Assembly: GCA_022747635.1 (NCBI GenBank) | Contig: JAKTNV010000009.1 | Span: forward strand, 63,341,177-63,405,176 | Source of the DNA: Hetaerina americana | Taxonomy: Eukaryota > Arthropoda > Insecta > Odonata > Calopterygidae | Reading direction: 5' to 3' | Length of the DNA: 64,000 bases | Shown: one piece after another, positions 1-12,152 of the stretch | Layout: each line of letters starts with the position of its first letter | How positions within the stretch are numbered: position 1 is the stretch's first letter | The notes under the pieces: generated by a model | Database searches by the model: none | The model's input: only the letters and a program-made list of their open reading frames with translations | What the model was told of the DNA's origin: nothing | Made by a program: the position numbers and the translations under genes

Positions 1-199
1 TATGTTCATTCTTTTTATGTGAACGTTAAAAATCATTAAAGTAAGTGTTTTTAAATTTTAGCTCATCCCTGCCTTTCACTTCAAAAAAACTTAATTTACA
101 ATTTTATTAATCCTATAATTTTGTTGCATTTAGAGAAAGAATATGATAATTATTTTTAATGCAAATAATTCGCCCCGTCACAAAATATTCCGCTAATAA
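1..199. other. AT-rich flank, nothing recognised
   Basis: AT-rich DNA with no coding signal, repeat or RNA gene that I can identify. Confidence 0.5.
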
Positions 200-840
200 T
201 AAGTCCACATACGGAAGTTGCGATCATAGGAGTGGAAGTAGAGGTCATGCGCAGGGGTGGGATGATGCCCTGCCCCCTTTCATCTCCTCTCCCTCCCTCC
301 CTCCCTCCCTCCCTTTGTTTCCCTCTCCCTCTTTCAAGTAACACCGAAATAACGCGATAGAGCGTCAAACCGCAAATTTACACCCCCCGAGACGCCCATA
401 GAGGCAGGCGCGTTCTGACTGCTTCGTGCCCCCACCTGAAGAGAGACTTGAGGGAGGGACACAGAGATAGAGCACTCACCATACCCCTTCCCTCACGTCA
501 CTCAACGCGCTGAATCGAACCCCCATTCTTGCCTCCTCCTCGACGCGCGCACACATGCACGGCCCTTAAACTGGCAGAAAGCTTCGCACTATGAACAGTC
601 CATTATGTCGCTACCCGATGAATTGAGGGGAAGCGTTAGGGAGTTTATGGCATGGCTGGAACGAGAGGGGGTGTTAGGGCAGGGCAAAAACGGGTGCAGC
701 GTCGATGTGATGGGGAGGAGGGAGCTAACGAGTGACCCGAATGGGGCGAGAGAGGGAGATAGGAGGAGCCTCCGATCCGCCCCTTACCCGGGCCTAAACA
801 TGGCCACTTCGACATCCCCAACCCATTCTTAACTCCTCAC
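200..840. other. GC-rich island with CCCT-type pyrimidine tract
   Basis: Base composition turns sharply GC-rich compared with the surrounding AT-rich DNA. It contains a (CCCT)n-like pyrimidine tract at about 282-332 and many CpG dinucleotides around 480-560. A 75-codon open frame at 605-832 shows no domain, and its length is what GC-rich sequence gives by chance. This could be a regulatory or CpG-rich island, but nothing in the sequence proves function. Confidence 0.45.
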
Positions 841-1385
841 GTTAGCCAATATTTCCGGAACGCTTGCCGGGAAAAATCTAGCAACTAGGTCGACAATTGA
901 TGACTGCCTGCGTCAGCATTAAGGCTAATGTAAAATCGGCAGTATCATGTCTCTGAGAACGTCGTGCTAAATAGCTACTCTCTGTGCCCCACCTTCTCTT
1001 TTTTGTCATTGATAAACGAAAGCTCTCAATTTGGCCATGTTGAAAATGGACTTTCTGAATCGTAAACGGTTATCATAATAAAGGAATCCTTTACACATAG
1101 CTGCTATCAAACAATCGAGGAAAAAGTACATACGAGTTCAAGGTGAATGGTTTGATATGTTTTGTTTGTCATTTCATGACAGATTCAGCCATTTTTATTT
1201 TTCTTGGCTTTTTATGAGAAACAAGATGCGGGCCAAAAATTTTGATTCTGGTCATGTTATTATTTTATTAGGTTAAATGATATTATTTTCAAATATCTCC
1301 CGTTTTAATTTAAATTGACAACAAAAAAATGAAGACAGAAGAGCTAAAATATTATCATCCAAGAAATTGGACCTTCATTCACCGC
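841..1385. other. AT-rich stretch, nothing recognised
   Basis: No coding, RNA or repeat signal that I can support between the GC-rich island and the SINE at 1398. Confidence 0.5.
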
Positions 1386-1397
1386 TTCATTGGCCGA
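1386..1397. repeat. 5' target-site duplication of SINE copy 1
   Basis: TTCATTGGCCGA, repeated directly at 1708-1719. The two copies flank the SINE exactly. Confidence 0.9.
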
Positions 1398-1707
1398 GGG
1401 GGATCGAGATGGTGCGGGGGCTAACGTACTGGCTTCCCACCCAGAGGGCGCGGGTTCAAATCCCGGCGGTGTTGAATATTTTTCAGAGGTATCTCGATCC
1501 CTACTTGAGGTGCTTTGTGGAGGGCACTATGAGTGAGTACGCCGTCCGTCGGATGGGACGTTAAGCCGTGGACCCCTTGGCGCCTTTCGTAAAGAGAAGG
1601 CTAATGCCGACGCCGGGTTTCTCTCTCCACCCTTCATCCTTTCCTATCCATCCCCTATGGCGCAAATGACCTCAGTTGTTGGCCGCCTCCCCTAAAAACT
1701 ACTACTA
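1398..1707 (+). mobile_element. tRNA-derived SINE, copy 1
   Basis: About 310 bp, closely similar to the copies at 25731-26038 and 59397-59706. The 5' part is tRNA-like: a B-box-like GGTTCAAATCC lies at about 1453-1463, with an A-box-like stretch upstream. The 3' end is a short ACT-repeat tail. The element is bounded by a 12-bp direct repeat, TTCATTGGCCGA, at 1386-1397 and 1708-1719, the expected target-site duplication of a LINE-mobilised SINE. The 5' end GGGATCGAGAT (1400-1410) is the reverse complement of ATCTCGATCCC at 1491-1501. A 65-codon open frame across it (1367-1564) is not a gene. The family name is unknown to me. Confidence 0.9.
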
Positions 1708-1719
1708 TTCATTGGCCGA
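1708..1719. repeat. 3' target-site duplication of SINE copy 1
   Basis: Second copy of TTCATTGGCCGA, directly after the ACT-rich tail. Confidence 0.9.
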
Positions 1720-2515
1720 ATGCCATCACGAATGAAGCTCAAGTAGAAGGCCATTAATTCGCATTAATCATTAATATACCTTGTGTATAAACTCTGATTC
1801 ACAGTGAAAGCAGGTGTAACTTTGGGTGGACACGACCTTGGTTTAACATTTTTTACATCATACGCACTGAGGTAGGATGGGGAAAGACCCAATCTAAAAT
1901 TGAAGTAAGCGGGTGGCTGATCCAGCCACACAAATCAGACAACGGAGCAGTTAGAGGAATTAATGTCACAAACAAAGGATAGGTAAAAGTATATCTTTAA
2001 ACAATTAATGTGATTACTATAGCTGGTATATTGGAATTGAACATTGAATTAGTTTGGCAGGGCACGCACAATTTCGAGCCTAGATGGCTGGATGAAAATT
2101 GCCACAGCAGAGCTGCGTTGGCTAAACAAAGAAAAAGTATTTTAAATTCATAGTTTATTAAATCCACCACTCAGAAAGCTGGTAAGGACTATTAGAAATA
2201 AAAATTGCTTGCAAAGGGGATTTTGAAAAAAATAGTCTTCTAGAAAATGGAATGGGCGCATAATGGATTATAGAAGTACAAGTATTGGTATACAGAGAGA
2301 CGTGGTGGAATTAAGGTATATCAAAAGCGAAACTAAACTAACACGTATATTAAAAAGGATGATAGACGTGTTATACAGGATGATACACGTATTATACAGG
2401 ATGCGTTCCCAAAGTAATGCAATTAAATTTCCCGCGCCGCTCCTATTGGTCAAATTGGAATCAAACTACTTTGAGTATGTGAGACAGATTCTAAACTTTG
2501 CCACAAAACCAGTCT
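1720..2515. other. AT-rich stretch with short internal repeats
   Basis: No gene seen. Around 2359-2402 a short unit of the form AGGATGATA.ACGT.TTATAC occurs about twice in tandem. Open frames here (such as 2263-2535) have no recognisable domain. Confidence 0.45.
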
Positions 2516-2528
2516 CGGTGCTCTCCAA
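2516..2528 (+). repeat. mariner left terminal inverted repeat
   Basis: CGGTGCTCTCCAA, matching the reverse complement of 3276-3288 with one mismatch. Confidence 0.75.
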
Positions 2529-2590
2529 GCTGTAAAAGCTGCAGGACTTAGCTATTATAAACCTCTGCGTACCGATCGTGTCACAAAAAA

Positions 2591-3215
2591 ATGGAATCGA
2601 TGATCGAGCGAAGTTACGCGATTCAATTTTTTGCTAAACTGAAAAAATCTCCCGAGGAGACTAACAAAATGATTTGTAAGGCTTACGGGGACTCTGCTCT
2701 ATCCTACTCACAAGTTTCGAGGAGGTTAAAGGCCTTTATGGTGGGCTGGGAAGAGTTTCACGACGAACAACGCTCTGGAAGACCGCCAACCACCAAAAAC
2801 GACAACAATGTGGCTCGTGTTCGGCAATTATAGGACTCTGACCATCGATTGAGTATCAAGATGAACCTATGAACTGAACTTTTCCTCTACTCTTGTGTTT
2901 CGCATTTTTACAGAAGATTTAGCGTTGAGGAAAGTGTGCACCTAGCTCGTGCCCAAGGTTTTGGCCACAACGCGCTACGATTTCGCGAGTTCCTGGGCAA
3001 ACACCAGGTGCCAACGCTGCCCCACCCCCCGATAGTCCTGACGTTGCTCCAGCAGACTTCTTGTTGTTCTCTCGGATTAAGGCAGGCCTGAAAGGTACCC
3101 GTTTTTCTTCCATAGAATAAATACAATCAGCCATGACGAAGATCTTGCGAGAGGTCCCCGAACACGACTTCCAGGGCGCGTACCGGTCATGGCAGAGTCA
3201 CCGGAAAAATGTGTA
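2591..3215 (+). pseudogene. mariner transposase pseudogene
   Basis: The first 80 codons (2591-2833) are a typical mariner N-terminal DNA-binding region. They contain helix-turn-helix-like residues AYGDSALSYSQVSRR and the downstream RSGRPPT motif that precedes the catalytic domain. After an in-frame TAG the same frame continues with DHRLSIKM, then breaks down. From about 2960 a C-terminal piece is readable: ALRFREFLGKHQVPTLPHPP, then after a -1/+1 shift SPDVAPADFLLF, which carries the last aspartate of the mariner D,D34D triad, and LKGTRFSSIE followed by a stop. The tail FQGAYRSWQSHRKNV ends at about 3215. The section with the first two catalytic aspartates is largely absent, so no active transposase can be made. 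Confidence 0.85.
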
Positions 3216-3275
3216 GAATTTTATGTGATTATGCAAATCTGTTCAATAAATTACCTTTTTTTTAATAATTACTTT

Positions 3276-3288
3276 TTGGAAAGCACCG
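3276..3288 (-). repeat. mariner right terminal inverted repeat
   Basis: TTGGAAAGCACCG, the inverted partner of 2516-2528. Confidence 0.75.
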
Positions 3289-4300
3289 TGTACATACCGA
3301 CGGGGGAGAGCGACTTGGGAGAGGAAATTAAAAGGTGGCCGACAGAGCGTGTGGAAGGGATCTAAAGAGCAAGTGGAATGTTGCACTGAAACGATTGAAA
3401 ATATATTATTATCCCCAGCGTACCACAGAAGGGGGCATCATGGAAATACAATTAAACAGATGAAGTGCAAAACTGACAGATTCAACTCTAATTTTCTCAC
3501 GAACAATAACGGATAAGAATTACTGTAAACGACCACGCCAGGGGAAAACTTATTTAATTTTTTTCCATTTAATTGGCCAGGTATCGCCATTTCATTTCAA
3601 CTTTTGTATTATCCTTGTCACTAGAAACTCGTCTCGTATAAGTAGAGATGTACCTCAGACTTAGAAACCGTAGCTTAAGTTCTTTCATTTACGGATTATT
3701 TTACATATTCGTTGGTGATTAACAATAAGGGAAAACCTATTTTTTTATGTCGATTGCCTGGCATTGAATCGCCCCTGCCGCACATCCGCGGTGGCTTGAA
3801 GGGCAGGTATAAGATATAGACAGCATAGATGGAAGGAAGGATACTAAGTACGAACGCACAAGATAAGAGAATAAGCATTTTGGAGGGAGTGAAGTGGCTT
3901 TAAATTATAAGACGTTAGACGTTGAGTACGGCAGAGGGCATTATATTTTTTATTATACCATTAAAACTTTATTATGCTCGTATAAAACATATCCGGTCAA
4001 GATGAATGAGTTTTATACACTGCAATTGTAGCATTGTTATGCATAGTGGAAGACTCAGTCAATAAGTTACTGTCGCGGTATCTCCCGCAGTTTCTTGTGA
4101 TATGTAAAATTTTTCAATTCCAAAAATGTTAACGATTAACAAATATAATTATATGGTTATGTGGATCTACAGTTAGAAGAATCTTAATACGAGTATTCCT
4201 CACACCATAGCATTGACGTAGCATGCACCATAAGTATTATAGCATCTCTTTTAAATCATTGAAATCGCTCAGCTTAAAATCTCCATTGACGCATCACGGC
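3289..4300. other. AT-rich stretch with one hairpin repeat
   Basis: No gene recognised. It contains the short hairpin repeat at 4069-4096 that also occurs near 46150 (separate entry). Confidence 0.5.
4069..4096. repeat. short hairpin repeat, copy A
   Basis: ACTGTCGCGG, a 5-base spacer, then CCCGCAGTTT can fold back on itself. The same core, with two differences over about 27 bases, recurs at 46149-46175, so it is a dispersed repeat fragment, possibly from a MITE or SINE. Confidence 0.6.
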
Positions 4301-5400
4301 ACATAACACTATAAAAAGAAATTTGTGACCCGGCGGAAGGAGGCTAAGTGGATAAGAATGAGGAGGCACGAAATAGGGAGTGGCATCGTTAAGCAAAGGT
4401 TAGAGCGCGGCTTTGACGTCGGTAATGTTTGTTGACGGTCATTGGGATCGGAGGATAAAAATTGGAGAGGCATAGGGAAGAGGACAGTGAGAAGAAAGGA
4501 CCCTATGATATGTGGATGGGAGGAGGAAAAGTGGGAGGGAGAGGAAAGGGTTTGGGTACCTGCAAAGGGAAATTCGCAAGCGATGGTGGAAATATTAGTG
4601 GTTGCGGCGGTGGGAAAGTGGGCGGGGACAGTTGAAGAGGGTTTCTGGGGCTGCTAGCCGTAGAAGGCCGCGGAAGATGCGGGATCAGATGGGGGTGAGG
4701 TGGAGGGCGGTGCGGGTGGGTTGTGGATGTTAAAAGGGGTCTCCCTCCCTACGGGCCAAATGATTCATTTCGCAATTCTGGAAGCCATAATCGAATCGGT
4801 ATCGGGTAGAGTGGGAAGCCGCTTCGCCCCGCGAAGGAGGGAGGGAGAGTAAGAGGGTTTTGGCGATGCGTATGGGGAATGGGGAAGTTAGGGAGAAGGG
4901 GTTGCAGAGGGGGGAAATGTTTCGAGTGTGCGTGTGTGTGTTTGTTCGTCGGGGCGTGCGAGGGCGGGGAGTGACGAGCAAGGACGTTAAAGAGGAGTCG
5001 TAAAGGGGAGGCGAGAAGAAAGGGAAAGAGTTGAGAGGGGCGGATGGGGGAAGGGGAGCGGGGAGAGGATGGATATTTGAGGGTGCTTGGTTGGGGAGGG
5101 AACCGATGGTGGCGGGGACCTCCTCCCCGAATCTCCCTCAAATGGTGTAAGCGAAAAGAGAAAAGGGCGAAATCAACGGGTGTCTGTGTGTTGAGGAAAG
5201 GGGGTGACGGGGAATGGACGGGGGGTTTAATGATGAAAAGGGTCGGTATGGCCACGTTGAGTGACGGATGGGAAAGAAGGAAGATTGATTGCGCACTATC
5301 AGCAGGGAAGGCGATAATGAATAGGCGTGAACGCCTTGTGTATTCGTGTGCTCCTCCCAGGGAGTAGTGTTCCGTCCCTATGATAACAAAATCGAGGAAG
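4300..5400. other. GC-rich, purine-rich island
   Basis: The plus strand is strongly G/A-rich (runs such as GGGGAAGGGGAGCGGGGAG) and the minus strand is C/T-rich. Long open frames on the minus strand (up to 263 codons, 4749-5540) and on the plus strand (5044-5367) come from this bias. The minus-strand product is rich in proline, serine and leucine with no domain. It could be a regulatory island or low-complexity DNA. I do not call a gene. Confidence 0.5.
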
Positions 5401-8090
5401 AAGGGTAAAATGAGACGGGGGTAAAATTTGAGAGATCGCTTTGCAACCTCCAAGCAGGAGCCATTGCTAATGCCGACTTTGGCATATATAGGCTCCACAC
5501 CAAGCAAGTTGTCATGAGACAAATAATCTCCTGACAGCATCCTTGGGAAGATTAGCGGAATTCACTGGTGAACGTATGATGTAAATTTCTTGACGATATC
5601 TTAACATCCATAGGCGCCTGATATTTCATAAATATTCTGAAGTAAACGTAAAAAAATACCCTAATCATTACAGAATATTAACTATGAGAAATATTTCAGG
5701 AGATCTGAGCACCCTACGAAACTAGCCCTAATGAATTATACGCGAATATGAGACACACGTAAATGAGCTTCTGACACATTTTAAAGAAGCTGGAGAAGAG
5801 CATTAAAAGCCAGAGATATTTTCTTTTGAGTGGATAATTGAAAACAAATTCAACATATGGAACTTGGAAAGAGAATTTTTGTGGCATCGAAAAATTAATA
5901 TTTTTCATAAATGTCAAAGCATTGGTTTTTCAAATTCTATAAAAAAGCACATTTTCCAAGCAAACTCACGATCGTGTACGGTGAATGGTATTATTTGTAA
6001 CGGTTTTACCTTTAAAGTTTTATGTTAGTAAAATCATTCTCGAAATATGGAGTGCGAAGAATTTTGCAAATAGATTAATTAAGAAGACTTGGGAGCGGGT
6101 TAACTTGATTCCTTTCCTTGCAGTGAAAAGTGACGTTACGGGCATGAAAGATATTATATTAAGATTTCACTTTGTACCATGAAAGAGAGAGAGAGTGCCG
6201 CTTTACCACCTTTATCGATACTAACTTAGTAAAGTATTTTATGTTATTTAAAATGCCGTGAGCTCTACTGTCACTTGTCAAGTCAATCAATCAGTTGACA
6301 ACTAATATAAATTACAGATTCAGGTGTGATGAGGTGGAACTGTTCCAAAATAACAGAGACGAAAACTAAATTAATTATTTTACACTTAATAAAACTTTAC
6401 TAAGTGGAACATTGCAAGAGTTTTCGTCTCTGTAGTTATAGTTGACGACTATTTCTGTAGCCATGCAAGGTTATCTCAAGAATGACAGTAACATTGACAA
6501 ATTAATAACTTATGCCTACCTACAAGTGTAAGACGCAGAAGTATTGTAAACCAAACATTCACAAAGGAAGTACAACAATGCTATAAAGGAACTCGGCGAT
6601 TTTATTACAGCTCCCCATAAAAAATATAAAATAATCGTAAACGTAGAGATTAATATGTGGTAAATATTTCAGATACATTACCGCCAAAGGCAGCTTATAT
6701 AATGAATACTTAAGACGATAATACCTAATACTCGATATGTTAATCAATAATGAAATATCAAAAGAGATTTACTAACTTCCCTTATAAAGATCATTACATC
6801 CCGACGCAATACTCTCCTAACATTTTTGAAAATTCGTTAATATTTATTTAAATCATAGTGCTTATAGAGTATATTACGGAAAATCCAAATTATCCATAAA
6901 TTGGAATTATAAAACTTTGTACACTTCGAGTGTCTATTTGAGATCAAATCAATTATTGTATGATTTTCTGAGAGATATATTTCTTCATTATTTAAAAGTT
7001 AATAAATGGCGTCTATTTTTTGACACTCCAATTCACTACTGCCTTTGTTTCATGTACCTCAACAAATCATATTACCCGTAAATGTTCGTTATAATTCCTA
7101 TGGAGCAATTTCTCAACATCAGATGAAACCTATATAGAATATTTAATTAAAGCATTTAATTAAACAAATTTCTCTGCTAAAGCAGATAAAGAACCCCAAT
7201 GAATTGACTTTTTGTATTTGACCAATATTTTTTCTAAGAATGAGAATATTTTTATGCTATAATATTCAATGTTTATGAAACAATAAAAAAGGGATATAAA
7301 TTTAATGCATAACGAATTTCCTCTGATACAAAGACTAAGATATGGTATAATTTAAGGTATGATATTTTTGATCTAATGTATCCATGATTATTTAACTGAA
7401 AAACTTTACTCTAAGTGCATACTATAGAGTTATAAACGTTTACACTGATATATCGTTCAGATGATTATTCATCACAAAAATATAATGATTAAACAAATGC
7501 CATGATGAATTGTAAGCTATGACGATATATTTCAATGGCAGACCGCATAAAATCTAGCCAAAATAATTTTTTATTGAATAATATTGATATAATGACTTAT
7601 TGAAGTCATGGACACATTTATAGTAAACTTATAGGGAAACTTCTTTAACAGTTAATCTTTCTCAAACGTAAAAAATCTAAAAAGCTTTTAGAACTTTTTC
7701 TTAGACTTCAACCATGAAAATGATAGCTATAATGTTAGCGAAGGTATCATTAAGTCAAATGGATCGAAGTGTGAGGACTTTGATACCCTTGTCATCATCA
7801 ATGCATTTCGTCAAAAGAATCCTTTGCATTTATATTACCCAATTCTTCAAACTAACTCTGATTAAAAAAACAAGAGCCTGATTTAATTCCTCCCCTTCTT
7901 GCTAATTTATTCCGAACATTTTAAATTAATTAATTTTTTTCAAACAATATATATTTTGAGATTGGACGGGAAAAATACGTTAGAGTTATTTGAGCCATAA
8001 TTACGAATGTATAAAGGTCATTTGTGAAGGTAAAGGAGACTTAAAGTGTCATTTGTGAATTTGTGTTAAAAAAGACTTCGTAGCAAATTC
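5401..8090. other. AT-rich stretch with an inverted-repeat element
   Basis: No gene recognised in about 2.7 kb. The only structure I can support is the inverted repeat and shared segment at 6311-6433, described separately. Confidence 0.5.
6311..6433. repeat. dispersed repeat with 15-bp inverted arms
   Basis: ACAGAGACGAAAACT (6353-6367) is the exact reverse complement of AGTTTTCGTCTCTGT (6419-6433), with a 51-base spacer. Just upstream, 6311-6345 matches 23165-23199 at about 30 of 35 positions around TCAGGTGTGA and GGTGGAACTGTTC. The second site also has TTTCGTCTCTGT nearby (23225-23236). This marks a dispersed family with foldback structure, possibly a MITE-like element. Confidence 0.6.
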
Positions 8091-8620
8091 ATGTAGAGTT
8101 GAAAGGATGGATGGACGGGAGAGTCGAAATCTTACCTTCATAAGCTCACCATACACCCGAAACCCTGTCGTCCATCCATTCTTCCGAGGTGGAGGCGGGC
8201 GTAGTGAATGCAGAGTGGGGAGACGGAAAAAGAGGGCAGGGGTGGGAAGAGCTTTAAGGGTTATAGGTTGAGATGGGGAAGAGGAAGACTGCGGGGGTGC
8301 TGAATGGGAAGAGCTTTGATAAAGATGAGGAGAATGTGAACTCCGCGAAACGGCCCTTTTTCTCGTTTAGGGCCATCCAGATAGGTCATTACGGTGGGAA
8401 AGGGTTTTTTCTTTCATTTTTTTATTCAATTCCCTCGTTTTTGCGACGCAATCTAGCGCGGATGAAAACGATTGAAGGGAAGGGGGGAGGGAGGGTGGGG
8501 CGAAAAAAGGAGCTTGCACCTTTGATAGCGAAGGTCGAGCCTCAGGATCCATGGCAACGCCACTACTATCCAGCCCGTTATCCGGGAATTGTGGTGGAAT
8601 CATTACGCCGGAAAAAAAGG
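8091..8620. other. GC-rich, purine-rich island
   Basis: Plus strand rich in G and A, with many CpGs. A short inverted pair, ATGGATGGACG near 8108-8118 and CGTCCATCCAT near 8169-8179, lies at its left end. A 118-codon plus frame (8273-8629) has no recognisable domain. I treat it as a by-product of base composition. Confidence 0.4.
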
Positions 8621-11600
8621 AGAGGTTAATTGAAAAGAATTACTCGAGTTAATGTTTCACCTCCAAGGCGCGGTTAAGAATCAAGAATGTATATCCACCA
8701 TAATGGTATTTTCAGAAAATTTTCAAAGTTTAAGACTTAAGAGTTATCATATATTTCCATCTATAGCAGGCCAAAGTTCTGAACATACTGAATACAGTTT
8801 CAGAATAACTCATTTCCTAAGTTCCAAAGTGGAGCGAGTTCAACTCTGTGGAACAGATGAATTAAAGAGACTAAAGGGAGGTTTATGTGTTCTTGTTTAC
8901 AATTAACAAGTCATTTCAGTAAATGTGGGATTACTTAATCGTGAAATATGTGTAACTACTTAAATCATGCCCAATTAAATATATTTTAAACGTACTTGGA
9001 ACACCAAATATTTCAGTACTCCGCATTCATTGAAATAAATGCTTTGAATATGTCATTCCGGAATGTTAAATAAATACATCGGATGCCATTTTTTCTCAGA
9101 TTGTATGCCTTAAAAAATAAAAAAAAATTGTCAGAGAACGAAAGAACAGAGTACGCTATGATAGCAACCAAAAGACCTGTGACGTAATTTTACGGTTTCC
9201 GTGTGTATTGGTTGCTCGTGCGAGAACACCGAATAAATTCATTAGTTTTATTCCTGTTACTCTTTTTTAAAATATGATGACTTGCGTATGTCGTGTTTCG
9301 TGACACGAGATAACGGTCCGATAGGATAACAAGAAAAGGCATAAACGACTTGCTTATTATTTGAAAACAGTCCCAACAATTAATTTTAATCAGTAGGTGA
9401 AAATGTTATCAAATTATGAATTACAGATTGCTCCAAAGATAAGTATAATTATAATTTAATTCAAATTTTATGTTTACTTACAAAATCAACAACAAATTTA
9501 TGCCATGCATGCATTTTCAATGGCAAAAGTGATTCTCAAAATATTATTTGTTGCGATAATACACAGTTATACTGAATCACAGATCTAAGATATTTTCTAG
9601 TAAAAGAGGCCATTTTTAACTTCTTTGCAACCGTATTGGTCAGACCAACCCATGCCATCCACATTGACGAGATATTACCTGCTAGACGAAGCTTTTTGGG
9701 AACGTAATATTCATAATTGATATTCAAGAAAGCATATGTTATTGGTTACGCTAGACGAAGCACTACCATGAGCAGCAATTAGGCTGTCGTTCAACGGATA
9801 CAAATTAGGAACGAATTTATTATGAGCAATGGAATTGCACGCACAGGGTAAAGTACAACTAAGCAACTCACGGACAAAAACTCCCACATGTTGCGCCATC
9901 AAGTATATTCACAAGAATGTATACTTATAGCGAAAGCAAATTCAACCGTGAATCGAGATATATGAAAGCATGATAGATGAGGCGAGAGAAATGCTTTCAT
10001 CTGTAGTTGATGACGCATTTCAAGCATGCAACAAAAGATAATGACACTCATTTAAATAATAATGGCACCAAAAGTTAGCAGTGGTGTATTTCAATGGATG
10101 CAATGTGTCTTACATAATATTAATCCGTTTCAGGATTATTAGCACGTAAATGTAATCGTTTCAAACTTTACCTTGACTATTTAGTATGAAAAGTAAAGCA
10201 ATTTTATATTTAAATAACGCACATTATGCCTTATATTTTAAAAATGATTTTACAAAATATTGGAGATGGCTATTAACATTGAAGTGAAACTGCAGATCAG
10301 GAAAATGTTTTCAATCAGTAGATATAATCTGCTTCTGAAATTATCCACTAGGAAATTAAATGAGACTAGAGCCTTTTGTTTGTGTGTTTCAACATCATTT
10401 TAGACTAACGATACATCGTTGATTTATCACCTAAGGCGACGCAAACAAACGCCAAAAACGCATCGCATTATGCCCGGACATCGGTACGATAATAACGCCG
10501 CCACTTCAGACACATTAACGTCAGTTCTCTTTGACCACAAAAGCGACAAGGGAAAAGTGGTACATATGTTGGGTAATCTGCTCATCACTTTGCGGTGGCG
10601 CTATTTGTCGACCGAGATGTGCTTTAAACCTCCAACAGATACCACGACTGCGTCGGAGAAACATTTACAAAGGAATGAATTGCGATTCTGCTGACCGCCG
10701 AACCACGCCATTGGATGGCTGAAGCATAAAATTTAAATGCAGATTTAACACTCACTCGATCAAAAGTGGTCGCTTTTAGAGGACACGATGATGAAGGTCC
10801 TTTACGTTGAGATAAATGCCATCAGGGCGTTAAAGGAAATGACACAGCAGGTATTTCGATCACTATGCGATAGAAAAATCGCCTAGGCAATACAAAAACT
10901 TGAACTGTACCTGTCTAATTAAAATAAAAGGTCCCCCAATGGAGAGAATAGTAAGAAAATATATGCATCAAAGTGAGAATCCCTAGTGCATTTACTTAAA
11001 TTAAAGAAACATTAAGTATCTTTTTAAAAATGCAAAATAGACTGTGCATAGGTTAAGTCACAGTGTTCAACTGAATATTACCTTTTGGTTATATGTTCAA
11101 AACAGGCTGAAATGATAATCCATAAATTGTTAACTCTAAATTAAAACGACAGTATAAATAAAAATAATGCACTTTGGAAGGTATACATACAGATAATAAA
11201 GGGAATAAACCTTGACGGGAAAATAAAATGGTTGACTTTCACCGACCTTGCCTCTAAGTACAAATAAGTGTACGTATGCTCTACGTATGCTGGAGGATTT
11301 GCTCAAAATTACTGAAAATATGGTTCAAATAAGCTTCTACAAATAAGCAAAGTGCATGGCATAAACTTCTGAAAGAAGTGATAAAGTGAAAAATGATTGA
11401 ATGAAAGTAGGGTTTCAATTACTTCGACGCGACAAACTGTATTAATTGTTAGAGTCAAAGAAATTATTGGCATATAGAGTGACACTGAACAGATACAATG
11501 TGCGGGCGATTCCTACAACAGGAAAATAAGACATGGTAAGCAAAACCAGGTAGAAACCTCTTGGCTACCTCTAGCATTGGACTGCAATTATCATTAACAC

Positions 11601-12080
11601 TCAGGTTCAGTGTTTCGTAAGTAAACTTTCCAGTATCTATGCACCTCAGTACCTTATTCTTAATTCAAAAATATTTCAAACTGCAAAGGACTCCCGAATT
11701 CAACTATATCCTATTATAAGCACTTTAGGGAAACAGATTTGTTTATGAGCTCTTTCGCACTCGTATCATCTTGCATTTTAGCAGAAATTTATTGAGTACC
11801 AATATAAATAAATAAAATTTGAAATTAATATTATTCTCATTGTTTAGAATATTTATGCTCTCAGTTTATTTTATTTCTTACATTCTCGTGGAAGATAATG
11901 GGTTTCATTTCAAATAATGCTAATGAACTTCCCAAGTAACGATATTCTGATGACCAAGATTTATAAGAAGGTAAATAACTCTGTATGATACAGGGAGTGG
12001 AGTCATCCGCCGAAGAGCATGGAAACGCTGAGATTTTAGAGTGCCAAAACATTTACGTCGACCGATCTCGTGGATCCCTC
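8621..12080. other. AT-rich stretch, nothing recognised
   Basis: No domain, RNA gene or known repeat that I can support. The short open frame at 10419-10694 sits in slightly GC-richer sequence but shows no family resemblance. Confidence 0.45.
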
Positions 12081-12152
12081 GATACTCTGTATCAAAACCC
12101 TGGGAAAATATGAGATCCGGGTTTGAGTCCCAGTCAAGGTGACTTAATTTTT
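12075..12152 (+). repeat. tRNA-like SINE relic (GAGTCCCAGTCAAGG family)
   Basis: A B-box-like GGGTTTGAGTCCCAGTC at about 12119-12135 is followed by AAGGTGACTTAATTTTTTC. The same block, GAGTCCCAGTCAAGG, is found on the minus strand at 45904-45975. The 5' half is too worn to delimit, so the left boundary is approximate. Confidence 0.55.

Larger units (their letters stand above)
2516..3288 (+). mobile_element. mariner transposon, internally deleted
   Basis: A Tc1/mariner-superfamily DNA transposon of about 773 bp, against roughly 1.3 kb for a full mariner. The ends carry near-matching terminal inverted repeats: CGGTGCTCTCCAA at 2516-2528 and TTGGAAAGCACCG at 3276-3288 (12 of 13 pair). Between them lie an N-terminal and a C-terminal transposase fragment, with the middle missing. 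A TA target duplication directly against the repeats is not clear, so the outermost bases are uncertain. The element is dead: it has stops, a frameshift and a deleted catalytic region. Confidence 0.85.

Noticed and set aside
4749..5540. 263-codon minus-strand open frame
   Set aside because: It lies in a C/T-biased strand with few stops. The product is Pro/Ser/Leu-rich with no domain, and overlapping frames are also open.
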